Positions 54,446-62,774 of a stretch of 64,000 nt of DNA are shown in pieces. Source of the DNA: Lapidilactobacillus achengensis (GTDB lineage Bacteria > Bacillota > Bacilli > Lactobacillales > Lactobacillaceae). Location of the stretch: contig NZ_RHOV01000001.1 in assembly GCF_003946655.1 (NCBI RefSeq), positions 186,001 to 250,000 of the forward strand. The letters are read 5' to 3'. Each line of letters begins with the position of its first letter. Positions within the stretch are counted from its first letter, which is position 1. Below the pieces are notes generated by a model. That model ran no database searches. It was given only the letters and a program-made list of their open reading frames with translations, and was not told where the DNA came from. Position numbers and translations under genes: made by a program.

Positions 54446-55351
54446 CTACTGATTGGCCAATAGCATGGTTTCGGCGCTGTAATTACCTAACCGACTTGGC
54501 TGATAACGATAGATCGCCTTGATTTTATCTTCGTAGAACAGCGTCACTTCCGGCGCCGAGCTTGCCAAGGTGATCGCGCCGCCGTTTTTGACCAGTTGCC
54601 ATTGGGTCGCGTCCAGCCGCACCGCCGGCAAGGCCGCCAATACTGTTTCGATCGGGCGCAAAACCGTGCTCAGTTCAGCTTGCGCCATCGCCGTTGCGAC
54701 CTGCGCCAAGGTCACAGTTTCCGCCAAAGTGATGCCGCCGCTTTCCAGCCGCTGCAACGACGACATCACCGCAGGCACCCCTAATAACTGACCACAATCA
54801 GTGGCCAGAGTCCGCACATAAGTCCCCTTGGAGCAACTGACCGTGAAAGGAAAGCGAACCACCCCAGCAGTAGCGTCATAATCAAGGGGCGCCGTCCGCT
54901 GGAAGCTAAAAACGTGGATCTGCCGCACCGGCCGTTCCACCGTTTCGCCAGCGCGAGCGTACTCGTAAAGTCGGCGCCCGTTGACCTTGACCGCCGAAAA
55001 CATCGGGGGGATCTGCGCCACATCGCCAGTCAGTTTCGTCAAGGCCGCATCCACCTCAGCTTCTGTCGGCGCCTGCGTCAGAAAGACCCGTTCAACCTCG
55101 TCGCCGCTAAGATCCTCGGTGGTGGTCGCAAAGCCCAGAGTGATCTCACCTTGATAAACCTTCCCGCCGGCTAGCAGACGATTGACCAGTTTTGTGGCCT
55201 GCCCCACACAAATTGGCAAAACGCCGTCCACATCCGGATCTAAAGTGCCGGTGTGGCCAATACGTCGCTCATGTAAGATCTTTCTTAACTTATAAACACA
55301 GTCCGCGCTGGTCATCCCCCGCGGTTTGTACAATGGGATCACGCCGTCCAT
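54446..55351 (-). CDS. truB: tRNA pseudouridine-55 synthase
   Basis: Converts U55 of tRNA to pseudouridine. 301 residues from ATG 55351 (AGGAG seven bases upstream); a 13-codon longer form has no SD. GVIPLYKPRGMTSAD, the catalytic Asp motif GHTGTLDPDVDGVLPIC near residues 32-48, YQGEITLG, and RYVRTL-like GTYVRTLATDCG are all present. PUA-like C-terminus. Follows rbfA after a terminator. Confidence 0.96.
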   Translation of the reverse strand: MDGVIPLYKPRGMTSADCVYKLRKILHERRIGHTGTLDPDVDGVLPICVGQATKLVNRLLAGGKVYQGEITLGFATTTEDLSGDEVERVFLTQAPTEAEVDAALTKLTGDVAQIPPMFSAVKVNGRRLYEYARAGETVERPVRQIHVFSFQRTAPLDYDATAGVVRFPFTVSCSKGTYVRTLATDCGQLLGVPAVMSSLQRLESGGITLAETVTLAQVATAMAQAELSTVLRPIETVLAALPAVRLDATQWQLVKNGGAITLASSAPEVTLFYEDKIKAIYRYQPSRLGNYSAETMLLANQ

Positions 55352-55630
55352 TCCAATTCTCCTCATAACCTGACTTAGAAAACAATGCATTTATTATAAC
55401 AGAAAAACCCGTTGTTGTTGTGGATACTTATTTGCGGTTTTTCTTGAAAGCCAACTGGCAACAACATTATGGCCGCCATCAACCACTGTTGAAAAAAAGA
55501 GTTGGCGCCCACCTGAGTAACTTCCGAACCAATAACCGAGCAGGCGTTTTGAAAGTAGATTGAGATATGGGTTGGTCTCCAGGAACCCCTGCGTAGTTGG
55601 GCGAAAGAGATTACGTCAGAAAACGCGTTC

Positions 55631-55662
55631 AAAAAAAACCCACTTCTGCTTAGAAGTGGGTT
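55631..55662 (-). terminator. Terminator after rbfA
   Basis: Minus strand AACCCACTTCT - AAGC - AGAAGTGGGTT then TTTTTT; 11 perfect pairs. The gap 55391-55630 before truB shows no gene; truB may have a promoter there. Confidence 0.9.
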
Positions 55663-55675
55663 GGCGTTTCAGGTT

Positions 55676-56035
55676 TTAATCCTGATCTTTTTTCTCGGCG
55701 TCCAGTTGTCGGATCAATTGATCGATCCGTTCGCCGTAACGAACAGATTCATCTTGAACGAAAGTCAAATCCGGAGTTTTGTATAAAGACAAACGTCCGC
55801 CTAGTTCTTTACGAACTAAACCAGTTGCCTTATCCAAACCGGCTTGAGCCTTCTCAACATCACTGGCTTTGTTAGAGAGAATACTATAAAAGATTTTTGC
55901 GTGTTGCAGGTCGCCGGTCAGTTCAACGCCGGTGATGGTCACCCCATCGACCCGCGGATCACGGACACGTTTCAACAAGATGTCATTGACTTCTCGTTGG
56001 ATCTCCTGTTCAACACGACCAATACGATGTTTCAT
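55676..56035 (-). CDS. rbfA: Ribosome-binding factor A
   Basis: 30S maturation factor with a KH-like fold. 119 residues, normal. [41 protein letters not shown] and LRKELGG-like [22 protein letters not shown] (only part quoted) are typical. AAGGAG seven bases before the ATG. Downstream of infB; repeat B6 lies between them, ending only about 15 bases from this SD. Confidence 0.96.
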   Translation of the reverse strand: MKHRIGRVEQEIQREVNDILLKRVRDPRVDGVTITGVELTGDLQHAKIFYSILSNKASDVEKAQAGLDKATGLVRKELGGRLSLYKTPDLTFVQDESVRYGERIDQLIRQLDAEKKDQD

Positions 56036-56048
56036 CCATGGTCTCCTT

Positions 56049-56174
56049 TTTTGAAACGTGCTCGCCGACCTAGCTTCTTCCGCTTAGCTACGCAATGCTT
56101 CTGGAAGCAAAGTTCGGCTTCCAAAATCCTTGCTAGGCTAATGTTCAGAAGCTACCCAGGTCAGCTCGCACTCT
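56049..56174 (+). repeat. Family B repeat, copy B6
   Basis: Opens TTGAAACGTGCTCGCCGACC, ends AGCTCGCACTCT. GACCTAGCTTCT faces AGAAGCT plus AGGTC; CTTAGC faces GCTAGG; inner arm CAATGC.. with TGGAAGC/GGCTTCCA. It sits between infB and rbfA inside the operon. Confidence 0.82.
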
Positions 56175-56201
56175 TGAGTTGTTTGCGGTCGGTTATTTAA
56201 A

Positions 56202-59132
56202 TTATTTTGCGGGAACTTCTTTCATGACGTAAGCTTCGATCTGATCATCGACTTTAAGATCGTTGTAATTCTCGATCATCACGCCACATTCGAAGCCTTG
56301 ACGGACTTCTTTAACGTCATCTTTGAAACGCTTCAATGACGCCAACTTGCCTTCATAGATCACGATGCCATTGCGGATCAAGCGCACGCCTGAATTCCGT
56401 TGGATCAGGCCGTTATTCACGATACAACCAGCGATCGTGCCTAACTTGGTGACCTTGTAGGTTTCGCGGATCGTCAAATCACCAGTAACTTGTTCCTCAT
56501 AAACAGGTTCCAGCATCCCCTTCATCGCCGCTTCGATTTCATCGATCGCCCGATAAATGACGTTGTGTAGACGAATTTCCACGTCTTCACTTTCAGCTTG
56601 AGACTTGGCTTGCGGTGTTGGCCGCACGTTGAAGCCAATAATGATTGCGTTACTTGCGGACGCTAGGGTAACGTCACTTTCATTGATCGCGCCAACGGCT
56701 TGATGAATGATATTGACCCGAACACCTTCAACATCGATTTTCTGCAAACTACCAGCTAACGCTTCGGCCGAACCTTGAACGTCGGCCTTGATGATCACGT
56801 TGACTTCCTTGAGTTCGCCCTCCTTCATCGTTTCAAAGAGGTTATCCAAGGTCACGCGATGCGCCTTGTTCCGTTCTGCCAATTGCGCGCGTTTAGCCCG
56901 TTCTTCACCGGCTGACCGCGCTGTCTTCTCGTCTTCGAAGACGGCGAAGTGATCAGCTGCGTCAGGAACGTCATTCAGCCCAGTGATTTCCACTGGTTCT
57001 GATGGCAAGGCCGTCTTGACCCGCCGACCGTGGTCATTGGTCATGACCCGGACCCGACCAAAGGTGTTACCAACGACGATTGGATCGCCGACATTCATGG
57101 TCCCTTGTTGGATCAATAATGAAGCGACTGGGCCTTTACCCTTGTCCAAACGTGCTTCCAGAACAGTGCCGACTGCCCGTTGTTTAGGATTGGCCTTCAA
57201 TTCCAAAATATCGGCTTCCAGCAAGATCATTTCCAACAGCTCGTCGATATTGGTGCCGTTTTTCGCGGAGATCTCTACGAAAATCGTGTCGCCGCCCCAT
57301 GATTCAGGAATCAATTCATATTCCGTCAATTGTTCCATCACGTGGTTCGGATTCGCGCCTGGCTTATCGATCTTGTTGACCGCCACGATGATCGGATCGT
57401 GCGCTGCCTTGGCATGATTGATTGCTTCGATCGTTTGCGGCATGACACCATCGTCAGCCGCCACGACCAAAACAACGATATCCGTCACATCAGCGCCCCG
57501 CGCCCGCATATTCGTGAAGGCCGCGTGTCCTGGCGTATCCAAGAACGTGATCAAACGGTCATTCAGCTTAACTTGGTAAGCCCCAATATGCTGGGTGATC
57601 CCGCCAGCTTCGCCAGCAGTCACGTGGGTGTGCCGCAGACGATCCAGCAAGGTTGTTTTACCATGGTCAACGTGACCCATGATGGTGACCACTGGTGGCC
57701 GCGGTGCTTGATAATCAGTATTTGCAACTTCTTCTTTGACGATCTTCTCAATATCAGAAAGATCTTCTTCGACCTTCTTCTGCGCCTCGATGCCATAATC
57801 CGTCGCCAATAACTCGATCGTATCACCATCAAGAGATTGGTTCTGGTTGGTCATCACGCCCAGCATAAAGAGCTTCTTAACGATTTCCGCTGGTTCCCGG
57901 TGCAAAAGCTTACCCAAATCTTGGGCGTTCATGCCATCGGTATAAACCAGCACTTCTGGCAATGGCCGATCTTTCCGTTGCGGCATCACTTTAGCAACTT
58001 GATGACGTTGTTGTGCCCGTTGCTTTCGTTTATTCCGCTTCCGTGGATTTGGCTTGTAGCCTTCCCGATCGTTAGCGTTGAAGCCACCTTCACGTCTTGG
58101 CGCCGCGTTATGGGTGAACACCTTCTCAGGACGCTTCTTAGCTGTGCTTTGCGCTGATTCTTTCACTTCTGTGGTTGGCGTTGGCTTGGTTGCCGCAACC
58201 TTCTTCTCAGCGGCCGCTTCAGCGCGCGCTTGGGCTTGCTGTTTAACTTGAGCTTCCTGCGCCTGCTTAGCTTTGGCCTTTTGATCGCGCCGTTGCTTTT
58301 CAGCACGGCGTTGTTCGTCGGCCCGTTCCTGCTGGATCGAAGCTTGTGTTTGCGCCGCTTGCTCCTTGTACTGTTGCAAGTGCCGCAGCCCAGCATTCGC
58401 CGCTGGCCGTGGACTGCTAGCGTTACCGCGATTTTGATTATTGCGGTTCTGGCCCTGACCGTTATTGCGACGTTGATTATTGCTTCCCGCCGCGTTCCGC
58501 TCGGATTGAGCCGGACGATTGTTGTTAAAACGGTTGTTGCCGCCGTTATTACTGCCATTATTGTTATTACGATTGCGATTGTTGTTAGAATTGCTCGTGC
58601 CGTTATTGCGGTTATTCATGCGATCCCCATTTGTGCCATTCTGGCGTTGATTTCGTTGACCATTCTGGCCGCGGTTCGCTGGCCGCTGCTCAGCGTTTTG
58701 CCCGTGATTCGTGTTAGTGGAGCGATTGCGGCGGATCGCGGTGATCTTGATCTTGGTTTTACCATCGTTCTTAGCTTGACCCTTAGCCTCATTGGCGGTC
58801 GTGCTTGGCTTGGCTTCAGACGTCGCTGGTTTGCCGGCCGGTTTTGGCGCGCTCGCTTGCGGTTTATCCGGGGTTGGCTGTGCCGGCTTAAGCGCTGGCG
58901 CGTCGGAACCCGCTGCCGTGATCCGTGCTTTAGCCAACGCTTTAGCAGACGCTGCCGCTGGGCTAACTGACTTTTGGTGACCTAACTTTTGGCTCAATTG
59001 TTGGGCTTGCTGGTCATCCAAAGTTGACATATGGTTTTTGAGATCGAGGCCGATGGTTTTGGCTTCACTGATCACATCTTTGCTGGCGACATTTAATTCC
59101 TTCGCTAATTCGTAAACTCGTTTCTTCCCCAT
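56202..59132 (-). CDS. infB: Translation initiation factor IF-2
   Basis: GTPase that places initiator tRNA on the 30S. 976 residues. N-terminal IF2N domain ([18 protein letters not shown]), a long linker (about 60-400) that is Ala/Pro-rich first and then Asn/Arg-rich with asparagine runs (about 135-250), then the G domain near 485 ([42 protein letters not shown]) and domains II to IV. AAGGAG upstream of the start. The linker is variable in the family; the Asn-rich part is notable. Confidence 0.97.
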   Translation of the reverse strand: MGKKRVYELAKELNVASKDVISEAKTIGLDLKNHMSTLDDQQAQQLSQKLGHQKSVSPAAASAKALAKARITAAGSDAPALKPAQPTPDKPQASAPKPAGKPATSEAKPSTTANEAKGQAKNDGKTKIKITAIRRNRSTNTNHGQNAEQRPANRGQNGQRNQRQNGTNGDRMNNRNNGTSNSNNNRNRNNNNGSNNGGNNRFNNNRPAQSERNAAGSNNQRRNNGQGQNRNNQNRGNASSPRPAANAGLRHLQQYKEQAAQTQASIQQERADEQRRAEKQRRDQKAKAKQAQEAQVKQQAQARAEAAAEKKVAATKPTPTTEVKESAQSTAKKRPEKVFTHNAAPRREGGFNANDREGYKPNPRKRNKRKQRAQQRHQVAKVMPQRKDRPLPEVLVYTDGMNAQDLGKLLHREPAEIVKKLFMLGVMTNQNQSLDGDTIELLATDYGIEAQKKVEEDLSDIEKIVKEEVANTDYQAPRPPVVTIMGHVDHGKTTLLDRLRHTHVTAGEAGGITQHIGAYQVKLNDRLITFLDTPGHAAFTNMRARGADVTDIVVLVVAADDGVMPQTIEAINHAKAAHDPIIVAVNKIDKPGANPNHVMEQLTEYELIPESWGGDTIFVEISAKNGTNIDELLEMILLEADILELKANPKQRAVGTVLEARLDKGKGPVASLLIQQGTMNVGDPIVVGNTFGRVRVMTNDHGRRVKTALPSEPVEITGLNDVPDAADHFAVFEDEKTARSAGEERAKRAQLAERNKAHRVTLDNLFETMKEGELKEVNVIIKADVQGSAEALAGSLQKIDVEGVRVNIIHQAVGAINESDVTLASASNAIIIGFNVRPTPQAKSQAESEDVEIRLHNVIYRAIDEIEAAMKGMLEPVYEEQVTGDLTIRETYKVTKLGTIAGCIVNNGLIQRNSGVRLIRNGIVIYEGKLASLKRFKDDVKEVRQGFECGVMIENYNDLKVDDQIEAYVMKEVPAK

Positions 59133-59148
59133 ATTTCACACTCCTTAA

Positions 59149-59463
59149 TTACTGCATCAAGCTCACCATTCCTTTGGCGAAGCCGGCGTCTTTAACACCG
59201 ATCACTTTACGTGACGCGCCGATCGCATGTGTGAGTTGCGTTGCAGAGAAAACTTCGATCATGGGAATCTGATAGAAATTTGCTTTATTCTTGATTCGTT
59301 TCATTGTATTTGGTCCCAAATCACTGGCGACAAAAATCAGTTGAAGCTGGCCATGACGCGCCGCTTCTACCACTAATGCTTCACCCATGACTAACTGCTG
59401 TGCCCGCCGCGCTAAACCTAACAAGTTCAAGGTCTTCGTTTGCTGTTCACTTTGTGCACTCAT
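59149..59463 (-). CDS. ylxQ: L7Ae-family ribosomal/RNA-binding protein YlxQ
   Basis: 104 residues with an L7Ae/L30e/S12e/Gadd45 fold, binding kink-turn RNA. LNLLGLARRAQQLVMGEALV and LIFVASDLGPNTMKRI are family features. The ATG overlaps the stop of the upstream gene by four bases (ATGA), so both are translated together. Lies between rnpM and infB as usual. Confidence 0.92.
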   Translation of the reverse strand: MSAQSEQQTKTLNLLGLARRAQQLVMGEALVVEAARHGQLQLIFVASDLGPNTMKRIKNKANFYQIPMIEVFSATQLTHAIGASRKVIGVKDAGFAKGMVSLMQ

Positions 59464-59759
59464 TCTTGGGCTCCGAATAATTCTTGACGGGCTTTTTGAT
59501 GATCCACATAGGCAAACAAATCATCATAGAAAGCCGGTGGGATCGGCTGGCCAAAAACTTTATCCAAGGTTTTCTTAGCCTTCGCCTGCTGAACAGCGGC
59601 GGGGTCCAAGGAAACATACGCTCCCCGGCCCGGCTTCTTGCCAGTTGGGTCAAGACTGATTTCGCCTTCACTACTGCGAACGATCCGCACTAAACTTTTC
59701 TTAGGTTGCATCTCATTCGTTAAAACATCTTTCCGCATTGGGATCTTTCTTTTCTTCAT
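59460..59759 (-). CDS. rnpM: RNase P modulator RnpM (YlxR)
   Basis: 99 residues, DUF448 fold. RKDVLTNEMQPKKSLVRIVR and PGRGAYVSLD (the GRGAY signature near residues 44-49) identify it. Known in Bacillus to bind and modulate RNase P RNA. Lies 11 bases after nusA and overlaps ylxQ. Confidence 0.93.
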   Translation of the reverse strand: MKKRKIPMRKDVLTNEMQPKKSLVRIVRSSEGEISLDPTGKKPGRGAYVSLDPAAVQQAKAKKTLDKVFGQPIPPAFYDDLFAYVDHQKARQELFGAQE

Positions 59760-59770
59760 AACTTCACCAA

Positions 59771-60901
59771 TTATGCTTCTGAGTCCGCTTGATCAGAGTC
59801 AGTGGCCGGTTCGGTCGACGCTGGCGCATCAGTTGGCGCGTCCACATCATCACCATCATCGTCAACGAATTCAACTTCGGATTCTGGTTTGATATCGATC
59901 TTATACCCGGTCAACTTCGCCGCTAAACGGGCGTTTTGCCCCCGCTTACCAATCGCCAAGGAGAGTTGATAATCAGGAACGATCACCATACATTCCCGCT
60001 TGGCTTCATCGAATTGAACCGCGATCACTTCAGCTGGATTAAGGGCATTGGCAATGTAATCGGAAGGATCTTCTTCCCATTTAACAATGTCCATGTTTTC
60101 GCCGTGAAGTTCGTTGACGATCGTTTGCACCCGCTGACCTTTAGGACCGACACAAGTGCCGACCGGGTCCACATTAGGGTTGGTCGAACGAACCGCAACT
60201 TTCGAGCGGTCGCCTGCTTCTCGGGCGATCGAAACGATTTCCACCGTGCCATCATAAACTTCAGGAATTTCCTGCTCGAATAACCGCTTGACCAATTCTG
60301 GGTTCGTCCGCGAAACGAAAACTTGCGGCCCCTTGGTCGTATTCTCAACCTTGCTGACAAAAACTTTGATCCGATCGTGAACTTGATAATCCTCATTCGG
60401 AATCTGATCTTGTTTGCCCATCACGGCTTCGATATCACCAAGATCCACGTAAATGAACTTATTGTCCCGCCGCAAAACCGTTCCTTGAATGATTTCATGC
60501 TCATATTGAGTATATTCATTATAAATCTGGGAACGCTCCGCTTCACGCAACCGTTGCATAATGACCTGCTTGGCTGTTTGCGCTGAGATCCGCCCGAAAT
60601 TCTTCGGCGTGACTTCGCGCTTGATCTCATCCCCGACTTCATAAGCCCGGTTGATCTTCAACGCGTCGTCCAAACTGATTTCCAGACGATCATCCGCGAC
60701 TTCTTCAACAACTTTTTTCACGGCATAAACATGGATATTACCACTGTTGTTATCAAAATCAACTTCTACATTTTGCGCTTGGCCATAATTCCGCTTGTAA
60801 GCAGAAACCAAGGCCGCCTGAATCGCTTCAATAACGACTTCTTTTTTGATGCCCTTTTCTTTTTCCAGTGCGTCTAAAGCACCTAACATCTCATCGTTCA
60901 T
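59771..60901 (-). CDS. nusA: Transcription termination/antitermination factor NusA
   Basis: Binds RNA polymerase and modulates pausing and intrinsic termination. 376 residues: N-terminal polymerase-binding domain (1-125), S1 domain (about 135-200, IIQGTVLRRDNKFIYVDLG), KH1/KH2 (about 205-345, GTCVGPKGQRVQTIVNEL and AIGKRGQNARLAAKL). The acidic tail (DDDGDDVDAPTDAP) replaces the proteobacterial C-terminal repeats. ATG 60901 has AAGGGAAG upstream; the longer reading covers the rimP end and is rejected. Confidence 0.97.
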   Translation of the reverse strand: MNDEMLGALDALEKEKGIKKEVVIEAIQAALVSAYKRNYGQAQNVEVDFDNNSGNIHVYAVKKVVEEVADDRLEISLDDALKINRAYEVGDEIKREVTPKNFGRISAQTAKQVIMQRLREAERSQIYNEYTQYEHEIIQGTVLRRDNKFIYVDLGDIEAVMGKQDQIPNEDYQVHDRIKVFVSKVENTTKGPQVFVSRTNPELVKRLFEQEIPEVYDGTVEIVSIAREAGDRSKVAVRSTNPNVDPVGTCVGPKGQRVQTIVNELHGENMDIVKWEEDPSDYIANALNPAEVIAVQFDEAKRECMVIVPDYQLSLAIGKRGQNARLAAKLTGYKIDIKPESEVEFVDDDGDDVDAPTDAPASTEPATDSDQADSEA

Positions 60902-60920
60902 GATGTCTTCCCTTCTCCGT

Positions 60921-61394
60921 CTAAAATTCGATTGCCAAACGTGCTTGCGCAATGTTTTCCCGTGAAATGACCACAGACTTTTGCCGGCCACGGTCCTTGT
61001 ACTCAAGCGTTAATTCCGTGTCACTTAGCTCACGCAAATAACCTTCGTAAACTTTGGCCTTGTTGATAGCTTGATACAAAGAAACATGAATATATTGATC
61101 AACGGCGTTCTGATAATCACGCTCATTCTTCAATGGCCGCTCCGCACCAGGCGAAGACACCTCTAAGAAATAAGCTTGGGGAATCGGATCAGGATCCATT
61201 CCATCTAATTTTTCACTGACTAACTCACTGACGAGCGCGCATTCTTCAATATCAATACCACCAGGTTTGTCAATATAAAGCCGGAGATACCAGCTTTTAC
61301 CTTCCTTTTGGTATTCTAGATCGACTAATTGAAAATGGTTAGCGTTGAGGATCGGCATAACGAGCGTGCGAACGGTTTCGATGACTGAACTCAA
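60921..61394 (-). CDS. rimP: Ribosome maturation factor RimP
   Basis: Needed for 30S assembly. 157 residues. [32 protein letters not shown] and [13 protein letters not shown] are the family motifs. Start TTG 61394 with AGGAGG seven bases upstream. First gene of the rimP-nusA-rnpM-ylxQ-infB operon; an attenuator-like hairpin lies about 30 bases before the start codon. Confidence 0.96.
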   Translation of the reverse strand: MSSVIETVRTLVMPILNANHFQLVDLEYQKEGKSWYLRLYIDKPGGIDIEECALVSELVSEKLDGMDPDPIPQAYFLEVSSPGAERPLKNERDYQNAVDQYIHVSLYQAINKAKVYEGYLRELSDTELTLEYKDRGRQKSVVISRENIAQARLAIEF

Positions 61395-61423
61395 AACTTA
61401 ACCTCCTTTCGGAAATCGGTCAA

Positions 61424-61451
61424 TAAAAAGAGTGAGCATTTCTGCTCACTC
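61424..61451 (-). terminator. Leader terminator (attenuator) of the rimP operon
   Basis: Minus strand GAGTGAGCA - GAAA - TGCTCACTC, a perfect 9-bp stem, then TTTTTATT. The stem starts only about 12 bases after the RNA start predicted from the promoter at 61470-61498, and lies before the rimP SD. It could also serve as end terminator for transcripts from polC. Confidence 0.75.
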
Positions 61452-61469
61452 GAACCAATTCATGACAAT

Positions 61470-61498
61470 AGTATAACACAGAACGCTTGCAACAACAA
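61470..61498 (-). promoter_or_regulatory. Promoter of the rimP-nusA-infB operon
   Basis: TTGTTG (-35), 17-nt spacer, TATACT (-10) on the minus strand, 76 bases before the rimP start. Confidence 0.72.
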
Positions 61499-61620
61499 GC
61501 ATTCTGTTGGGTAGATTCACCTGATGGTTAATAGCTTCATGTGAATGACTCAAGGATTTGTTGCGCTGGGTGTTGTTTGAAATCATTGGAGTGCTTGAAT
61601 CTTATCTTAAACTTACACTT

Positions 61621-62333
61621 GATTGCAGGTGTGGGTGGGTGTTGCGCGTGAGCGCAACCGGCTGGGACTGCTGTTGCGGACTGGAACGTGGTGGGCGTCG
61701 TTTGAAGCCAATCCGCAAAGTGCGCGGCTTGTCTTCAAATCGAGCCTTGTCCTAAGCGGCAAAGCCGCCAAGGACAATTTCACCACTGAGCCGCGCAGTC
61801 CCAGCCGGTTGCTGAACAGAATTGAGCCTATCTGTAATCGTGGCGAAGGATTTGACGAAGTGATTTGGCAAGATTGAGGTCAAACAATTGCCCATTTTGA
61901 GGTGGTACGGCAATACCAACTGAATTAGATTAAGCGGTCGAGACATTTTGTGTGGACTGAACATTTCTACTTGTCTCCTTAACAATCCACGGATGGAAGT
62001 TGACCGATTCAGTTGATTCACCGAGAACTAGGTTTGTTCATCAAGTAGACAGCGCTGGTGTCACCAATTTAAAGCTGGTAACCACCAATCACGGTCGTCA
62101 ACTGCGTGGTGCTCTATCAATTAGCCATAGCTCGCTGGTCGGTGGGAGTGCTCAAACGGCTGTTAAAACGTTGAGCGGCTGGAGCGGAGAAATTCGGGGT
62201 GAGATCGCCGTGAAATTGTCCTTGGCGGCTTTGCCGCTTAGGACAAGGCTCAGCTTTGAGATTCGCGGGTTTTGCGAAGCTCAAAGTGACGCCCACAGCG
62301 AGCTCACCCCGAATTTCGCAGCGCAAGCCGTGG
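61621..62333 (+). repeat. Composite structured repeat A6
   Basis: Opens with hairpin GTTGCGC-GTGA-GCGCAAC (GNRA-type loop), then left star AACCGGCTGGGACTGC/GCAGTCCCAGCCGGTT, linker with GCTCAAACG..CGTTGAGC, right star GAAATTCGGGGTGAG/CTCACCCCGAATTTC whose right arm is the short variant TTTGAGATTCGC..GCGAAGCTCAAA, and end hairpin near GCAGCGCAAGCCGT. Lies between polC and rimP. Confidence 0.87.
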
Positions 62334-62339
62334 ACATCA

Positions 62340-62461
62340 TTGAAACGTGCTCCATACACCTGACTTCTGCGCTTAACCACGCTGAGTTTCTTGAGGCTAG
62401 GACCAGCCTCCAAAATCCTAGCTAGGTTAATGTTCAAAGTCAACCCGTTGTGTTCCGCACT
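62340..62461 (+). repeat. Family B repeat, copy B7 (diverged)
   Basis: Opens TTGAAACGTGCTCCATACACC, contains GCTAGGTTAATGTTCA and ends TTCCGCACTCT. The inner arm TTGAGGCTAGG / CCTAGCTAGG with GCCTCC still pairs, but the outer AGCTTCT pairing is weaker than in other copies. Touches S4. Confidence 0.7.
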
Positions 62462-62705
62462 CTGGCGTTGGTGGTTCGTTTGTTCGTCTGGCGGAAGGTC
62501 GGGCTGGGGGTGAGTCAGCCGCGATATTATTGTTGGCGATTTATCGCCTACAATAAGGCCGAGCTTGAAGATTTTCGGTGCACTTCCGAAAAGCTTCAAG
62601 TCGTGCCCGCAGCGTTCCACCACCCCCAGCCCGACCTGGAGCCCCACCACACTCGCCATCCACCCACCACACTCGCCATCCACCAACGCCACGCGCAGCG
62701 CAAGC
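62462..62705 (+). repeat. Single star repeat S4 (type III) with 20-bp duplication
   Basis: TGGCGTTGGTGG pairs with CCACCAACGCCA, then AGGTCGGGCTGGGGGTG with CACCCCCAGCCCGACCT; arms as in S3. On the right side of the internal loop CCACCACACTCGCCATCCAC is present twice in tandem (62644-62663, 62664-62683). Ends GCGCAGCGCAAGCT. Confidence 0.85.
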
Positions 62706-62774
62706 TACTTTTGTCCGCGTTTCACCCGCCCAACTTGGCGCTCAGGCGCAGCGTAGGCCGCGCGTTACCGAAAA

